DNA of 8,324 nt from NCBI GenBank assembly GCA_902783915.1, contig CACZSX010000051.1, positions 1 to 8,324 on the forward strand, in the 5' to 3' direction. Of the stretch, positions 1 to 5,777 are shown in pieces. The position numbers and the translations under genes are program-made. The DNA is from an uncultured Erysipelotrichaceae bacterium. Its GTDB lineage: Bacteria > Bacillota_I > Bacilli_A > RF39 > UBA660. Each line of letters opens with the position of its first letter. Positions within the stretch are counted from its first letter, which is position 1. Under the pieces are notes generated by a model that saw only the letters and a list, made by a program, of their open reading frames with translations, searched no databases and was not told where the DNA came from.

Positions 1-61
1 AAAACCTTTTAATGAGAAAAATATAAAAACAATAATAGAGAAAATGGAAAAGAAAGGATAG
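1..61 (+). CDS. C-terminal end of an unidentified gene (partial; possibly pheT)
   Basis: A reading frame entering from the left edge (codons from base 2) encodes about 19 residues, KPFNEKNIKTIIEKMEKKG, and ends at TAG (59-61). A perfect hairpin with a T-run starts inside its last codons, which supports a genuine gene end. The lysine-rich helical tail is too short to identify. In Bacillus subtilis, pheT (phenylalanyl-tRNA synthetase beta chain) lies convergent to rnhC, and the tail loosely resembles the last helix of the ferredoxin-fold anticodon-binding domain of PheT. That identity is an inference from gene order only. Confidence 0.5.
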   Translation, partial: KPFNEKNIKTIIEKMEKKG

Positions 62-76
62 TAATATCCTTTTTAT
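53..76 (+). terminator. Rho-independent terminator of the left-edge gene
   Basis: Perfect 8-bp stem AAAGGATA (53-60) / TATCCTTT (65-72) with the loop GTAA, continuing into TTTTT. The stop codon TAG (59-61) of the left-edge gene lies at the stem-loop junction. Confidence 0.75.
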
Positions 77-82
77 ATTAAG

Positions 83-108
83 AAAATACAGTTTTTACTG
101 TATTTTTT
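83..108. terminator. Bidirectional terminator at the rnhC 3' end
   Basis: Perfect 10-bp inverted repeat AAAATACAGT (83-92) / ACTGTATTTT (97-106) with a 4-nt loop. It is T-rich after the stem on + (TTTT) and reads TTTTCTTAAT on -. The rnhC stop codon (95-97 on the - strand) sits in the loop, so rnhC terminates here; the hairpin also backs up the + strand terminator at 53-76. Confidence 0.75.
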
Positions 109-1027
109 CTGTGTTTTTAAAGTTTAATTTCGCTATTTCTCTTAATTTATTAATACCATATTTATCTTTTATTTTTTTAGCAGTTTCATCAACTATAGGC
201 CCTGCACCAAGTGGTATAAACATACCTAATTCATTTGATAATTTTTTTATTTCATTTAAGAATATATATCTACTAATAATTGATGAACACGCAACTGATA
301 AACATTTATCTTCTGCTTTAGTAGTAAAGTTAATGTTTCTTACTATATATTTACTATCTTTTAAATGATTATAATAACTTTTTGGATTTTCAAATTGATC
401 TACTACAATCATTTCATAATCAAATTTATCTTTATTAATTAATGTGTATAATGCTTTATTATGGAGTATTGCTTTAATTCTATTCATATTTATATCATTA
501 GAATATATTTCATTATATTGTTTATTAGTAAGAATTATAGTTGTATGTGGTATTCTTTTTATAATTTCTGGGGCAATTTTATATATTTTTTCATCTGTTA
601 TTTTTTTGGAATCTCTAACACCTAAATTTTCTAAAAAACTAATATCTTTTTTGTTAACATATGATGCGGTTACTACTATAGGTCCAAAATAATCACCTGT
701 ACCAACTTCATCACTACCAATAGAACTAATAAAATAATAGTCGGTATTATCTTTCTTTTCTTCTTTATCTTTTTTAATTTTTTCTTCTATATCTTTACCA
801 GTTAGTGCTTTTTCTCTTTGCATCCACATATCAGCATCTATATCAGCGCTTATTCCTTGAAATACTACTTTTCCGGATTCATATAAAGTAACTACTGTAT
901 CTTCTTCATCTGCTTGAAATATAGCATATGGTGGTGTTTTATCTCTTTTTTTAAATTCAAAGTATTCAATTAATTCATTTTTTAATTCATCACTGACTTT
1001 AAAACTAAAAGTTTTTTGTTTGTTCAT
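95..1027 (-). CDS. rnhC: Ribonuclease HIII
   Basis: A 310-residue protein that cleaves the RNA strand of RNA-DNA hybrids (R-loops, primers) in the cytoplasm. Residues 1-85 form the TBP-like N-terminal substrate-binding domain (DUF3378 type), which separates RNase HIII from HII. A lysine-rich linker (about 80-95) leads to the RNase H fold. The DEVGTGDYFGP motif at 106-116 supplies catalytic D106 and E107, VVDQF supplies D210, and KAEDKCLSVACSSIISR supplies E239, completing the DEDE set typical of HIII rather than the DEDD of HII. Length is normal for the family. The ATG is preceded by GGTGAT (1031-1036 on the reverse strand). It is divergent from cvpA, as in Bacillus subtilis. Confidence 0.97.
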   Translation of the reverse strand: MNKQKTFSFKVSDELKNELIEYFEFKKRDKTPPYAIFQADEEDTVVTLYESGKVVFQGISADIDADMWMQREKALTGKDIEEKIKKDKEEKKDNTDYYFISSIGSDEVGTGDYFGPIVVTASYVNKKDISFLENLGVRDSKKITDEKIYKIAPEIIKRIPHTTIILTNKQYNEIYSNDINMNRIKAILHNKALYTLINKDKFDYEMIVVDQFENPKSYYNHLKDSKYIVRNINFTTKAEDKCLSVACSSIISRYIFLNEIKKLSNELGMFIPLGAGPIVDETAKKIKDKYGINKLREIAKLNFKNTEKIQ

Positions 1028-1042
1028 AATATCACCAACTAT

Positions 1043-1051
1043 ATTTTACCA
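1043..1051 (-). promoter_or_regulatory. Candidate extended -10 promoter for rnhC
   Basis: On the reverse strand the sequence reads TGGTAAAAT, an extended -10 (TGn plus TAAAAT), about 15 nt upstream of the start codon. No good -35 is visible. The leader would be very short and the region is very AT-rich, so support is limited. Confidence 0.35.
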
Positions 1052-1077
1052 TAAATATATTTATTTTTCTAATTTAT

Positions 1078-1088
1078 TATAATATAAT
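1078..1088 (+). promoter_or_regulatory. Candidate -10 element(s) for cvpA
   Basis: Two overlapping perfect TATAAT hexamers (1078-1083 and 1083-1088) lie just upstream of the cvpA ribosome-binding site AAAGGAAG (1098-1105). No clear TTGACA-like -35 is seen at the right spacing, and the surroundings are nearly pure A/T, so chance matches are likely. Confidence 0.3.
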
Positions 1089-1111
1089 ATAATTAAGAAA
1101 GGAAGTATTAT

Positions 1112-1807
1112 ATGAATATAGTAGATATTATAATTATTGTTTCATTATTATTAGGAGCAGTTACAGGTTTTATCAGAGGATTTTTTAAACAAACAGTTAT
1201 GTTTGTTGGTACTATAATAGTAGTAATATTATCATTTATATTAAAGAATCCATTATCATTGATATTATATAAAAATTTACCATTTTTTAAATTTGGAGGA
1301 CTTACATCATTAAATATTTTAATGTATGAAGTATTAGCTTTTATTATATGTTTAGTTATCTTTACATTAGTATTAGGAATAATAATTAAATTAACAGGTA
1401 TTATTGAAAATATATTAAAGGCAACTATTATTTTAGCATTGCCATCTAAATTATTGGGTATGCTAGTAGGTATAATTCAATCAGTAGTTATACTATATGT
1501 TGTATTATTTATATTATCAGTACCAACGCTTAAAGTTCCATATATTAATGAGTCAAAAGGTACAAATATAATTCTTACTAAAACTCCTATATTAGCTGGT
1601 ATATCTAATGATGCAGTAAGCACATTTAATGAAATATATGAATTTACTACTAATGATATTGACTTAAAAGATATAAAAATAACTAACACAAAAATAGTTG
1701 AAATAATGTTAAAGAATAAAGTTGTAACTCCAGAGAATATTAAAGTATTAAAAGATAGTGGCAAAATAGATATTAATAATACTATGACCGAAGTTAAAGA
1801 ATCATAA
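1112..1807 (+). CDS. cvpA: CvpA family integral membrane protein
   Basis: A 231-residue membrane protein of the colicin V production protein family (CvpA; YshB in Bacillus). The family is linked to envelope function, but its biochemical role is unsettled. The N-terminus shows the family pattern: a helix (about 4-20), then the GAVTGFIRGFF signature (15-25). Further hydrophobic segments lie at about 28-48, 70-95 and 102-137, the last containing PSKLLGMLVGIIQS. A polar tail of about 90 residues follows, longer than the membrane core needs; it is probably a soluble domain of unknown role. ATG at 1112 has a good Shine-Dalgarno (AAAGGAAG, 6 nt spacer). The gene ends with tandem TAA codons. It lies next to divergent rnhC, as in Bacillus, but zapA is missing between them and mutS2 does not follow. 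Confidence 0.85.
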   Translation: MNIVDIIIIVSLLLGAVTGFIRGFFKQTVMFVGTIIVVILSFILKNPLSLILYKNLPFFKFGGLTSLNILMYEVLAFIICLVIFTLVLGIIIKLTGIIENILKATIILALPSKLLGMLVGIIQSVVILYVVLFILSVPTLKVPYINESKGTNIILTKTPILAGISNDAVSTFNEIYEFTTNDIDLKDIKITNTKIVEIMLKNKVVTPENIKVLKDSGKIDINNTMTEVKES

Positions 1808-1844
1808 TAATCATTCGCAATGTAAATTATTGTGTTTATAGAAA

Positions 1845-1873
1845 TTGTCAAAAACAAATAAGATAAATATGAT
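1845..1873 (+). promoter_or_regulatory. Sigma-A type promoter upstream of the surface-protein gene
   Basis: TTGTCA (1845-1850), a 17-nt spacer and TATGAT (1868-1873) give a near-consensus vegetative promoter with optimal spacing. Transcription would begin near 1880, just before the hairpin plus T-run at 1884-1904, and then read into the gene at 1958. It lies after the cvpA stop, so the gene downstream probably has its own transcription. A second, poorer candidate is TATGAT at 1924-1929 with TTGTTG 15 nt upstream. Confidence 0.5.
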
Positions 1874-1883
1874 AGGAATGAAT

Positions 1884-1904
1884 AGATGCTTATGCATCTT
1901 TTTT
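1884..1904 (+). terminator. Rho-independent terminator or leader attenuator after cvpA
   Basis: Stem AGATGC (1884-1889) / GCATCT (1894-1899), loop TTAT, followed directly by T-run 1899-1904. It is the only terminator-like element after cvpA. Because the promoter at 1845-1873 lies upstream, it could also stop transcripts that begin there. Confidence 0.6.
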
Positions 1905-1905
1905 G

Positions 1906-1945
1906 TTGATAAAATCAATGAAATATGATATTCTATTAGTAGAAT
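1906..1945 (+). other. Two small leader hairpins before the surface-protein gene
   Basis: Two short perfect inverted repeats: TTGAT/ATCAA (1906-1918, 3-nt loop) and ATTCTA/TAGAAT (1930-1945, loop TTAG). The second abuts the ribosome-binding site AGGG (1946-1949). In such AT-rich DNA these could be chance; no regulatory class is recognised. Confidence 0.3.
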
Positions 1946-1957
1946 AGGGATGATGTT

Positions 1958-3610
1958 ATGAGTAAGTATGTGAAAGTGTTATTTGCAGTATTTATATTGT
2001 TTTTTGCATTTAATGTAAGTGCAGATCCTGTAAATAATTCATTTTTAGATGACAATTTATATAAATGTATAGTAGATTCTTATAACATTGGAAAAGAAGA
2101 AAAAATAAATTATGATTATAATATATTGCCAGAAGAATTAAGAGAGATTACTTCATTAGATTGCTCAAAGTATAGTGGTACTATTGAAGATTTAACTGGT
2201 TTAAATAAATTAACATCATTAACATCATTAAATTTAAATGGTAATGTATTTTTAGGTGGAACATTAAAACTTACAAATAATTATGGTAAATTAGTAAGCA
2301 ATATAAAGTTACCATCATCACTTACAATAACTGATAAAAAATATAGTATTGATAATAATAAAATAGTTAAAATAGAGAATGATTTAGTATATCCATTGCA
2401 AACTGGTTCAACATATGTTACTATGACTGGTAAAGTATCTGGTAATGAAATTAAAGAAAAGTATTTAGTTTCTGTAAATGGTGGTACTGTAAAAAAAAGT
2501 AGTAATTCTAAATTAGCATCGTTATTTTTAACGGCAAATAATTTAAAAAAAGGTGAGGGAGAATTTGCATTTGATAGTAATACTAAAATATACACAGCAA
2601 TTGTTGATAATTCTGTAACTAAAGTTAAAGTAAATGCAAGTTTATTAGATAGAAATTCTAAATTTATAGTTGGATATGGTCCAAGGGAAGTAACTTTGAA
2701 AAGCGGAAATAATAACATAGAAGTAAAAGTACAAGCAGAAGATGGTTCTACAAGTACTTATATTATAAGTGTAATAAGAAGTGATGGAACAGATGCTAAT
2801 AATAAATTAGCTAATATTGAATTATCAGTAGGAAAGATTAATTTTAATAGAGATGTATATAACTATAATTTTACAGTAGCAACAAATGTTGATACTATTG
2901 ATGTAAAAGGTGTTTCAGAAAGTCCATTATCAAAAGTTACAGTAACGAATACAGAATTAAAAACATCCAAAGATAGTGCAACATCTAAATTAAAAATAGG
3001 CGATAATAAAATTGTAGTTACTGTTTCTTCTGAATCGGGTAGTAAACAGGATTACACATTAACAGTTATAAGAGAAGACTATGATTCTGAAGATAATTTT
3101 TTAAGTAATTTGTCTATAGAAGGATATAGTATAAATTTCGATAAAAATACATTTAAATATGATTTAAATATAAAAAATGAAAATTCTTTGTTAATTACTC
3201 CAATAACTGAAAAAAAGAATGCAACGTATGTTATTCTAGGTAACGCTAATTTAGAAAATAATTCTAAAATTATAATTAAAGTTAGTGATGAAAATGGTAG
3301 TAATAGAGAATATACTTTAAATATTCATAAGCAAGAATCTATAATAACTAATTTAGTTGATTTTTCTAACATTTCAATAAAATGGATAATACTTATAGCA
3401 GAAGCAGTAACAATATTAGTATTATTACTATATATTATATTTAGAGGTAGTAATAAACCTAAAAGACCTAAGAAAATGAAAAAAGCAAAAGTAAAAATGC
3501 TAAATCAACCCAATGCAATGAATAATTATGGTAATGTATGCAAATCGTGTGGTACAGTAAATGATATAAAAAGCAAGACATGTTACGTATGTGGCAATCA
3601 ATTAAGATAA
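1958..3610 (+). CDS. Surface protein: LRR segment, three cadherin-like repeats, membrane helix, zinc ribbon
   Basis: A 550-residue protein of unknown function. A signal peptide (about 1-22, ending VSA) leads to a mature extracellular region. Residues 25-100 form a cap and short leucine-rich segment (DLTGLNKLTSLTSLNLNG, 78-95) with C37 and C69 as a possible disulfide. Residues about 100-175 look like a bacterial Ig-like beta domain. Three cadherin-like beta-sandwich repeats follow (about 184-275, 282-373, 379-458); each opens with an LxxL-type strand (SKLASLFL, NKLANIEL, NFLSNLSI) and closes with a YxxxVxR or YTLNI strand. A transmembrane helix lies at 474-496, then a Lys-rich stop-transfer segment, and finally CxxC-10-CxxC (C528, C531, C542, C545), a zinc ribbon predicted to be cytoplasmic. 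ATG at 1958 follows AGGGATG. A binding or adhesion role is inference only. Confidence 0.85.
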   Translation: MSKYVKVLFAVFILFFAFNVSADPVNNSFLDDNLYKCIVDSYNIGKEEKINYDYNILPEELREITSLDCSKYSGTIEDLTGLNKLTSLTSLNLNGNVFLGGTLKLTNNYGKLVSNIKLPSSLTITDKKYSIDNNKIVKIENDLVYPLQTGSTYVTMTGKVSGNEIKEKYLVSVNGGTVKKSSNSKLASLFLTANNLKKGEGEFAFDSNTKIYTAIVDNSVTKVKVNASLLDRNSKFIVGYGPREVTLKSGNNNIEVKVQAEDGSTSTYIISVIRSDGTDANNKLANIELSVGKINFNRDVYNYNFTVATNVDTIDVKGVSESPLSKVTVTNTELKTSKDSATSKLKIGDNKIVVTVSSESGSKQDYTLTVIREDYDSEDNFLSNLSIEGYSINFDKNTFKYDLNIKNENSLLITPITEKKNATYVILGNANLENNSKIIIKVSDENGSNREYTLNIHKQESIITNLVDFSNISIKWIILIAEAVTILVLLLYIIFRGSNKPKRPKKMKKAKVKMLNQPNAMNNYGNVCKSCGTVNDIKSKTCYVCGNQLR

Positions 3611-3613
3611 ATA

Positions 3614-3636
3614 AAAAAGGCTTTAAAAGCCTTTTT
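3614..3636. terminator. Shared bidirectional terminator between the surface-protein gene and def
   Basis: Inverted repeat AAAAAGGCT (3614-3622) / AGCCTTTTT (3628-3636) with a 5-nt loop, flanked by A- and T-runs, so it works on both strands. It begins 3 nt after the surface-protein TAA and overlaps the def stop codon (3635-3637) by two bases. Confidence 0.9.
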
Positions 3637-4183
3637 ATATTGTTCTAATACCATCAATATTAAATGTTAACTTATCAGTAAATAATATTCCATTCAAGTG
3701 ATCTATTTCATGTTGAAAAGCTATTGCTAATTCTTCTCTTGCTCTTACAACAATTTTATTACCATCCATATCATATCCAGATACTTTAACTCTAGCATAT
3801 CTTCTTACATAACCTTCAGTTTCTCTATTAACACTTAAACATCCTTCACCAGCATCAGCGCATATTTCTTCTTCAGAGTGACTAACTATAGTGGGATTTA
3901 CAATAATATATGTCTCAAATTTTTGCTCTGTATCATTTTCTTCTGTGATTTCATTAACTACTACAAAATAACGTTTTTTAATACCTAACTGAATAGCAGC
4001 CATACCCATACCAGGTCTTAAATCTCTTTTTTCTGCTAATTCTTCTATTTGACTATCATGTAGATATTCAATCATATCATGTATAGCTTTTTTATCTGTT
4101 TCAGTTAAAGGAAAAACAACTTCTTTACTTATTTCATGTAATCTTTTATCTTTTTCATCAAGAATATCTTTAGTTTTAAGCAT
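3635..4183 (-). CDS. def: Peptide deformylase (type 2)
   Basis: A 182-residue metalloenzyme that removes the N-formyl group from nascent proteins at the ribosome. All three metal-site motifs are intact: GMGMAAIQ (58-65, family GxGxAAxQ), EGCLS (113-117, metal ligand C115) and QHEIDH (157-162, ligands H158 and H162, catalytic E159). The long insertion between motifs 1 and 2 and the extended N-terminus fit the type 2 Gram-positive form. The start is set by AGGGG (4191-4195 on the reverse strand), 7 nt before ATG, and by a good promoter upstream. It is transcribed alone, converging on the surface-protein gene; the usual partner fmt is not adjacent. Confidence 0.97.
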   Translation of the reverse strand: MLKTKDILDEKDKRLHEISKEVVFPLTETDKKAIHDMIEYLHDSQIEELAEKRDLRPGMGMAAIQLGIKKRYFVVVNEITEENDTEQKFETYIIVNPTIVSHSEEEICADAGEGCLSVNRETEGYVRRYARVKVSGYDMDGNKIVVRAREELAIAFQHEIDHLNGILFTDKLTFNIDGIRTI

Positions 4184-4207
4184 ATTATCACCCCTAAATT
4201 CATTGCT

Positions 4208-4236
4208 ATTCTATCATAAAAGAAAATAAAAGTCAA
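4208..4236 (-). promoter_or_regulatory. Sigma-A promoter of def
   Basis: On the reverse strand: TTGACT (4231-4236), 17-nt spacer, TAGAAT (4208-4213). Both hexamers match consensus at five of six positions with ideal spacing. The predicted start near 4200 leaves a leader of about 17-20 nt holding the AGGGG ribosome-binding site. It lies just downstream of the terminator at 4244-4265, so def is a separate transcript from the small gene before it. Confidence 0.7.
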
Positions 4237-4243
4237 AATAATA

Positions 4244-4265
4244 AAAAAAGGATTTCTCCTTTTTT
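4244..4265. terminator. Terminator of the small YjcZ-like gene
   Basis: Perfect 9-bp stem AAAAAAGGA (4244-4252) / TCCTTTTTT (4257-4265), loop TTTC. On the reverse strand the stem ends in a run of T and overlaps the stop codon (4264-4266) of the small gene by two bases. Confidence 0.85.
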
Positions 4266-4431
4266 AATTATTTATTAATCTAGAACCTATTACTATAACC
4301 AAGAGAATAAACAATACTAGTATAATAGCAGCACCACTGCCGATTCCACCATATCCATATTGAGGATAAGGGTATGACATAGTACATGGTGAACCATAAC
4401 TATATCCACTATTATATCCATAATAATACAT
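4264..4431 (-). CDS. Small YjcZ-like Tyr/Gly-rich single-helix protein (55 aa)
   Basis: This 55-residue gene is short enough to be skipped by gene callers. The first 27 residues contain ten tyrosines with Gly, Ser and Pro (starting MYYYGYNSGY). Then comes GGIGSGAAIILVLFILLVIVIG (28-49), a Gly-rich lead into one hydrophobic helix, and a short polar end, RLINN. The pattern matches the tiny YjcZ/SscA-type proteins of Bacillus, which are Gly/Tyr-rich followed by a xALIVVLFILLIIVG-like helix and are linked to spores. The gene has a perfect ribosome-binding site AAAGGAGG (4440-4447 on the reverse strand, 8-nt spacer), an in-frame stop and its own terminator, so it is very likely expressed. Family assignment is by pattern; a spore role here is inference. 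Confidence 0.85.
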   Translation of the reverse strand: MYYYGYNSGYSYGSPCTMSYPYPQYGYGGIGSGAAIILVLFILLVIVIGSRLINN

Positions 4432-4453
4432 AATACACTCCTCCTTTACTTCT

Positions 4454-4481
4454 AATATAATGTATTACAAAGAAGTGTAAA
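4454..4481 (-). promoter_or_regulatory. Candidate promoter of the YjcZ-like gene
   Basis: On the reverse strand: TTTACA (4476-4481), 16-nt spacer, TATATT (4454-4459). The start would fall close to the AAAGGAGG site, giving an unusually short leader. An alternative further upstream is TTGTTT (4506-4511), 16 nt, TATAAC (4484-4489). Neither can be preferred from sequence alone. Confidence 0.35.
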
Positions 4482-4555
4482 TTGTTATATTAATAACCTA
4501 AAAATAAACAAAATTATTTTAAAATATGTTATTATATTGATAGTAGAGGTGTATT

Positions 4556-5728
4556 ATGTTAAAGATAATAAGAAAAATTGATAAACCATTATTTTTTATG
4601 ACAACCATAATGTTTATCTTTGGATTATTAATGATTTTTAGTGCATCATATGTTAAAGCAATAACTTCATTAGGAAATGCATATTATTATTTAATAAGAC
4701 AAGGTCTAATATTAATTATATGCTTTTTTGTATTTATATTTTTTATTAATATACCTTCTGATAAATATAAAAAATATTATAAAACAGTATTATATTTTTC
4801 AATAGCGCTATTAATATTACTAATACCTTTTGGTATTACCGTAAATGGTGCAAAAAGTTGGTTACATATGCCGATATTTAACTTCCAACCAGCAGAACTT
4901 GCAAAAATAGCAGTTATAATATTTATGGCTGTATATTATGAAAAAAATAAAGAAAATAAAAGTGATTATAGAATTGCGTTAAAACCATTTTTATATGTAG
5001 GTATAATTGGTATTTTAGTTGGAACACAACCAGATTTAGGGAGTGCACTTATAATTTTAATAATAAGTTTCTTACTCTTTTTAGGTGTGCCTTTATTACC
5101 AGCAGTTAGAAGAAAAGTATGGGCAATTATATTTTTAACTGGGATAGTTGCATTATCAATTATAGTAATTTTATTTATAACTCACAAAACTGGATTATAT
5201 GAATATCAATTACAAAGGTTTAATTTTTTAAAGCCATGCCAAAGATATACCGAAGTAGGAACGGGATATCAAGTATGTAACTCATATATAGCTATTAATA
5301 ATGGGGGTTTAGTGGGTGCTGGTATTGGTAATAGTACTCAAAAATATTTATATCTACCAGAATCTTATACAGATTTTATCTTTCCTGTAATTGTAGAAGA
5401 AATGGGTTTAATAACTGGTATAATAATAATTGCATTATATGCAATAATAATATATAGAATAATAATTATTGCAAAAGGTTGTTATACTTTATCGCAAGGA
5501 CTTATTTGTTATGGTGTTGCTATGTATATTTTAGTACATGTATTAGTAAACCTAGTTGGTATATTAGGTCTTTTACCACTAACAGGTGTTCCATTACCAT
5601 TCTTAAGTTATGGTGGAAGTTATGCCTTGTGTCTTACAATTGCACTTACATTAGTTCAAAGAATAAAAGCAGAAACAGAAATAACAAAGCAAGAAGAAAG
5701 ATTAAAAAATAAAATTAGAGAAATATAG
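4556..5728 (+). CDS. ftsW: SEDS peptidoglycan polymerase, FtsW/RodA family (FtsW-like)
   Basis: A 390-residue polytopic membrane protein that polymerises lipid II into glycan strands with a partner class B penicillin-binding protein. Family marks in order: FSAS (28-31), NGAKSWL and FQPAELAK (97-103, 110-117), QPDLGSA (158-164), the large external loop with RFNFLKP and GYQVCNSYIAINNGGLVGAGIG, LPESYTDFIF (267-276) containing the conserved Asp D273, and GVPLPFLSYGGS (344-355). SAS after the first helix and LLPLTGVPLPFLSYGGS favour FtsW (septal) over RodA (elongation), but this is not decisive. C228 and C241 in the external loop could form a disulfide. The start follows AGAGGTG (4545-4551); a lone -10-like TATATT lies at 4533-4538. 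comEA follows after 49 nt. Confidence 0.93.
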   Translation: MLKIIRKIDKPLFFMTTIMFIFGLLMIFSASYVKAITSLGNAYYYLIRQGLILIICFFVFIFFINIPSDKYKKYYKTVLYFSIALLILLIPFGITVNGAKSWLHMPIFNFQPAELAKIAVIIFMAVYYEKNKENKSDYRIALKPFLYVGIIGILVGTQPDLGSALIILIISFLLFLGVPLLPAVRRKVWAIIFLTGIVALSIIVILFITHKTGLYEYQLQRFNFLKPCQRYTEVGTGYQVCNSYIAINNGGLVGAGIGNSTQKYLYLPESYTDFIFPVIVEEMGLITGIIIIALYAIIIYRIIIIAKGCYTLSQGLICYGVAMYILVHVLVNLVGILGLLPLTGVPLPFLSYGGSYALCLTIALTLVQRIKAETEITKQEERLKNKIREI

Positions 5729-5748
5729 GGGTAGTAGATAATATATAT

Positions 5749-5777
5749 AGAATAATCTCTTAGGAGGTTATTTTTTT
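5749..5777 (+). promoter_or_regulatory. Terminator-like hairpin enclosing the comEA ribosome-binding site
   Basis: Inverted repeat AATAATCTC (5751-5759) / GAGGTTATT (5764-5772) with the loop TTAG and one G-U pair, extendable by two more pairs at the base, followed by T-run 5771-5777. The comEA Shine-Dalgarno AGGAGG (5762-5767) lies in the loop and the 3' arm. The hairpin therefore looks like a Rho-independent terminator after ftsW and, when transcribed through, would mask the comEA ribosome-binding site. ATG begins directly after the T-run. The stem is AU-rich, so stability is moderate. Confidence 0.55.

Noticed and set aside
1051..1064. Perfect 14-bp palindrome ATAAATATATTTAT in the rnhC-cvpA divergent gap, as a possible operator
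   Set aside because: It consists only of A and T in an almost pure A/T stretch, where such palindromes arise by chance; there is no second copy nearby.
1477..1857. Long antisense open frame across cvpA and its downstream gap
   Set aside because: It is mostly the reverse complement of cvpA, shows no family motifs or convincing ribosome-binding site, and arises from low stop density. The same applies to the open frames antisense to the surface-protein gene (2281-2718) and to comEA (5963-6559, 6166-6405), and to + frames across rnhC (111-368, 444-692).
2205..2235. Short direct repeat (acatcatta) in the surface-protein gene, considered as a tandem repeat tract
   Set aside because: It only reflects the repeated Thr-Ser-Leu of the leucine-rich segment and has too few copies to be a repeat locus.
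4454..4520. Sporulation sigma-factor promoter (sigma-G/F-like CATTATA) upstream of the YjcZ-like gene
   Set aside because: The -10-like CATTATA can be matched, but no GNATR-type -35 lies at the right distance, and sigma-A-like hexamers overlap the same bases.
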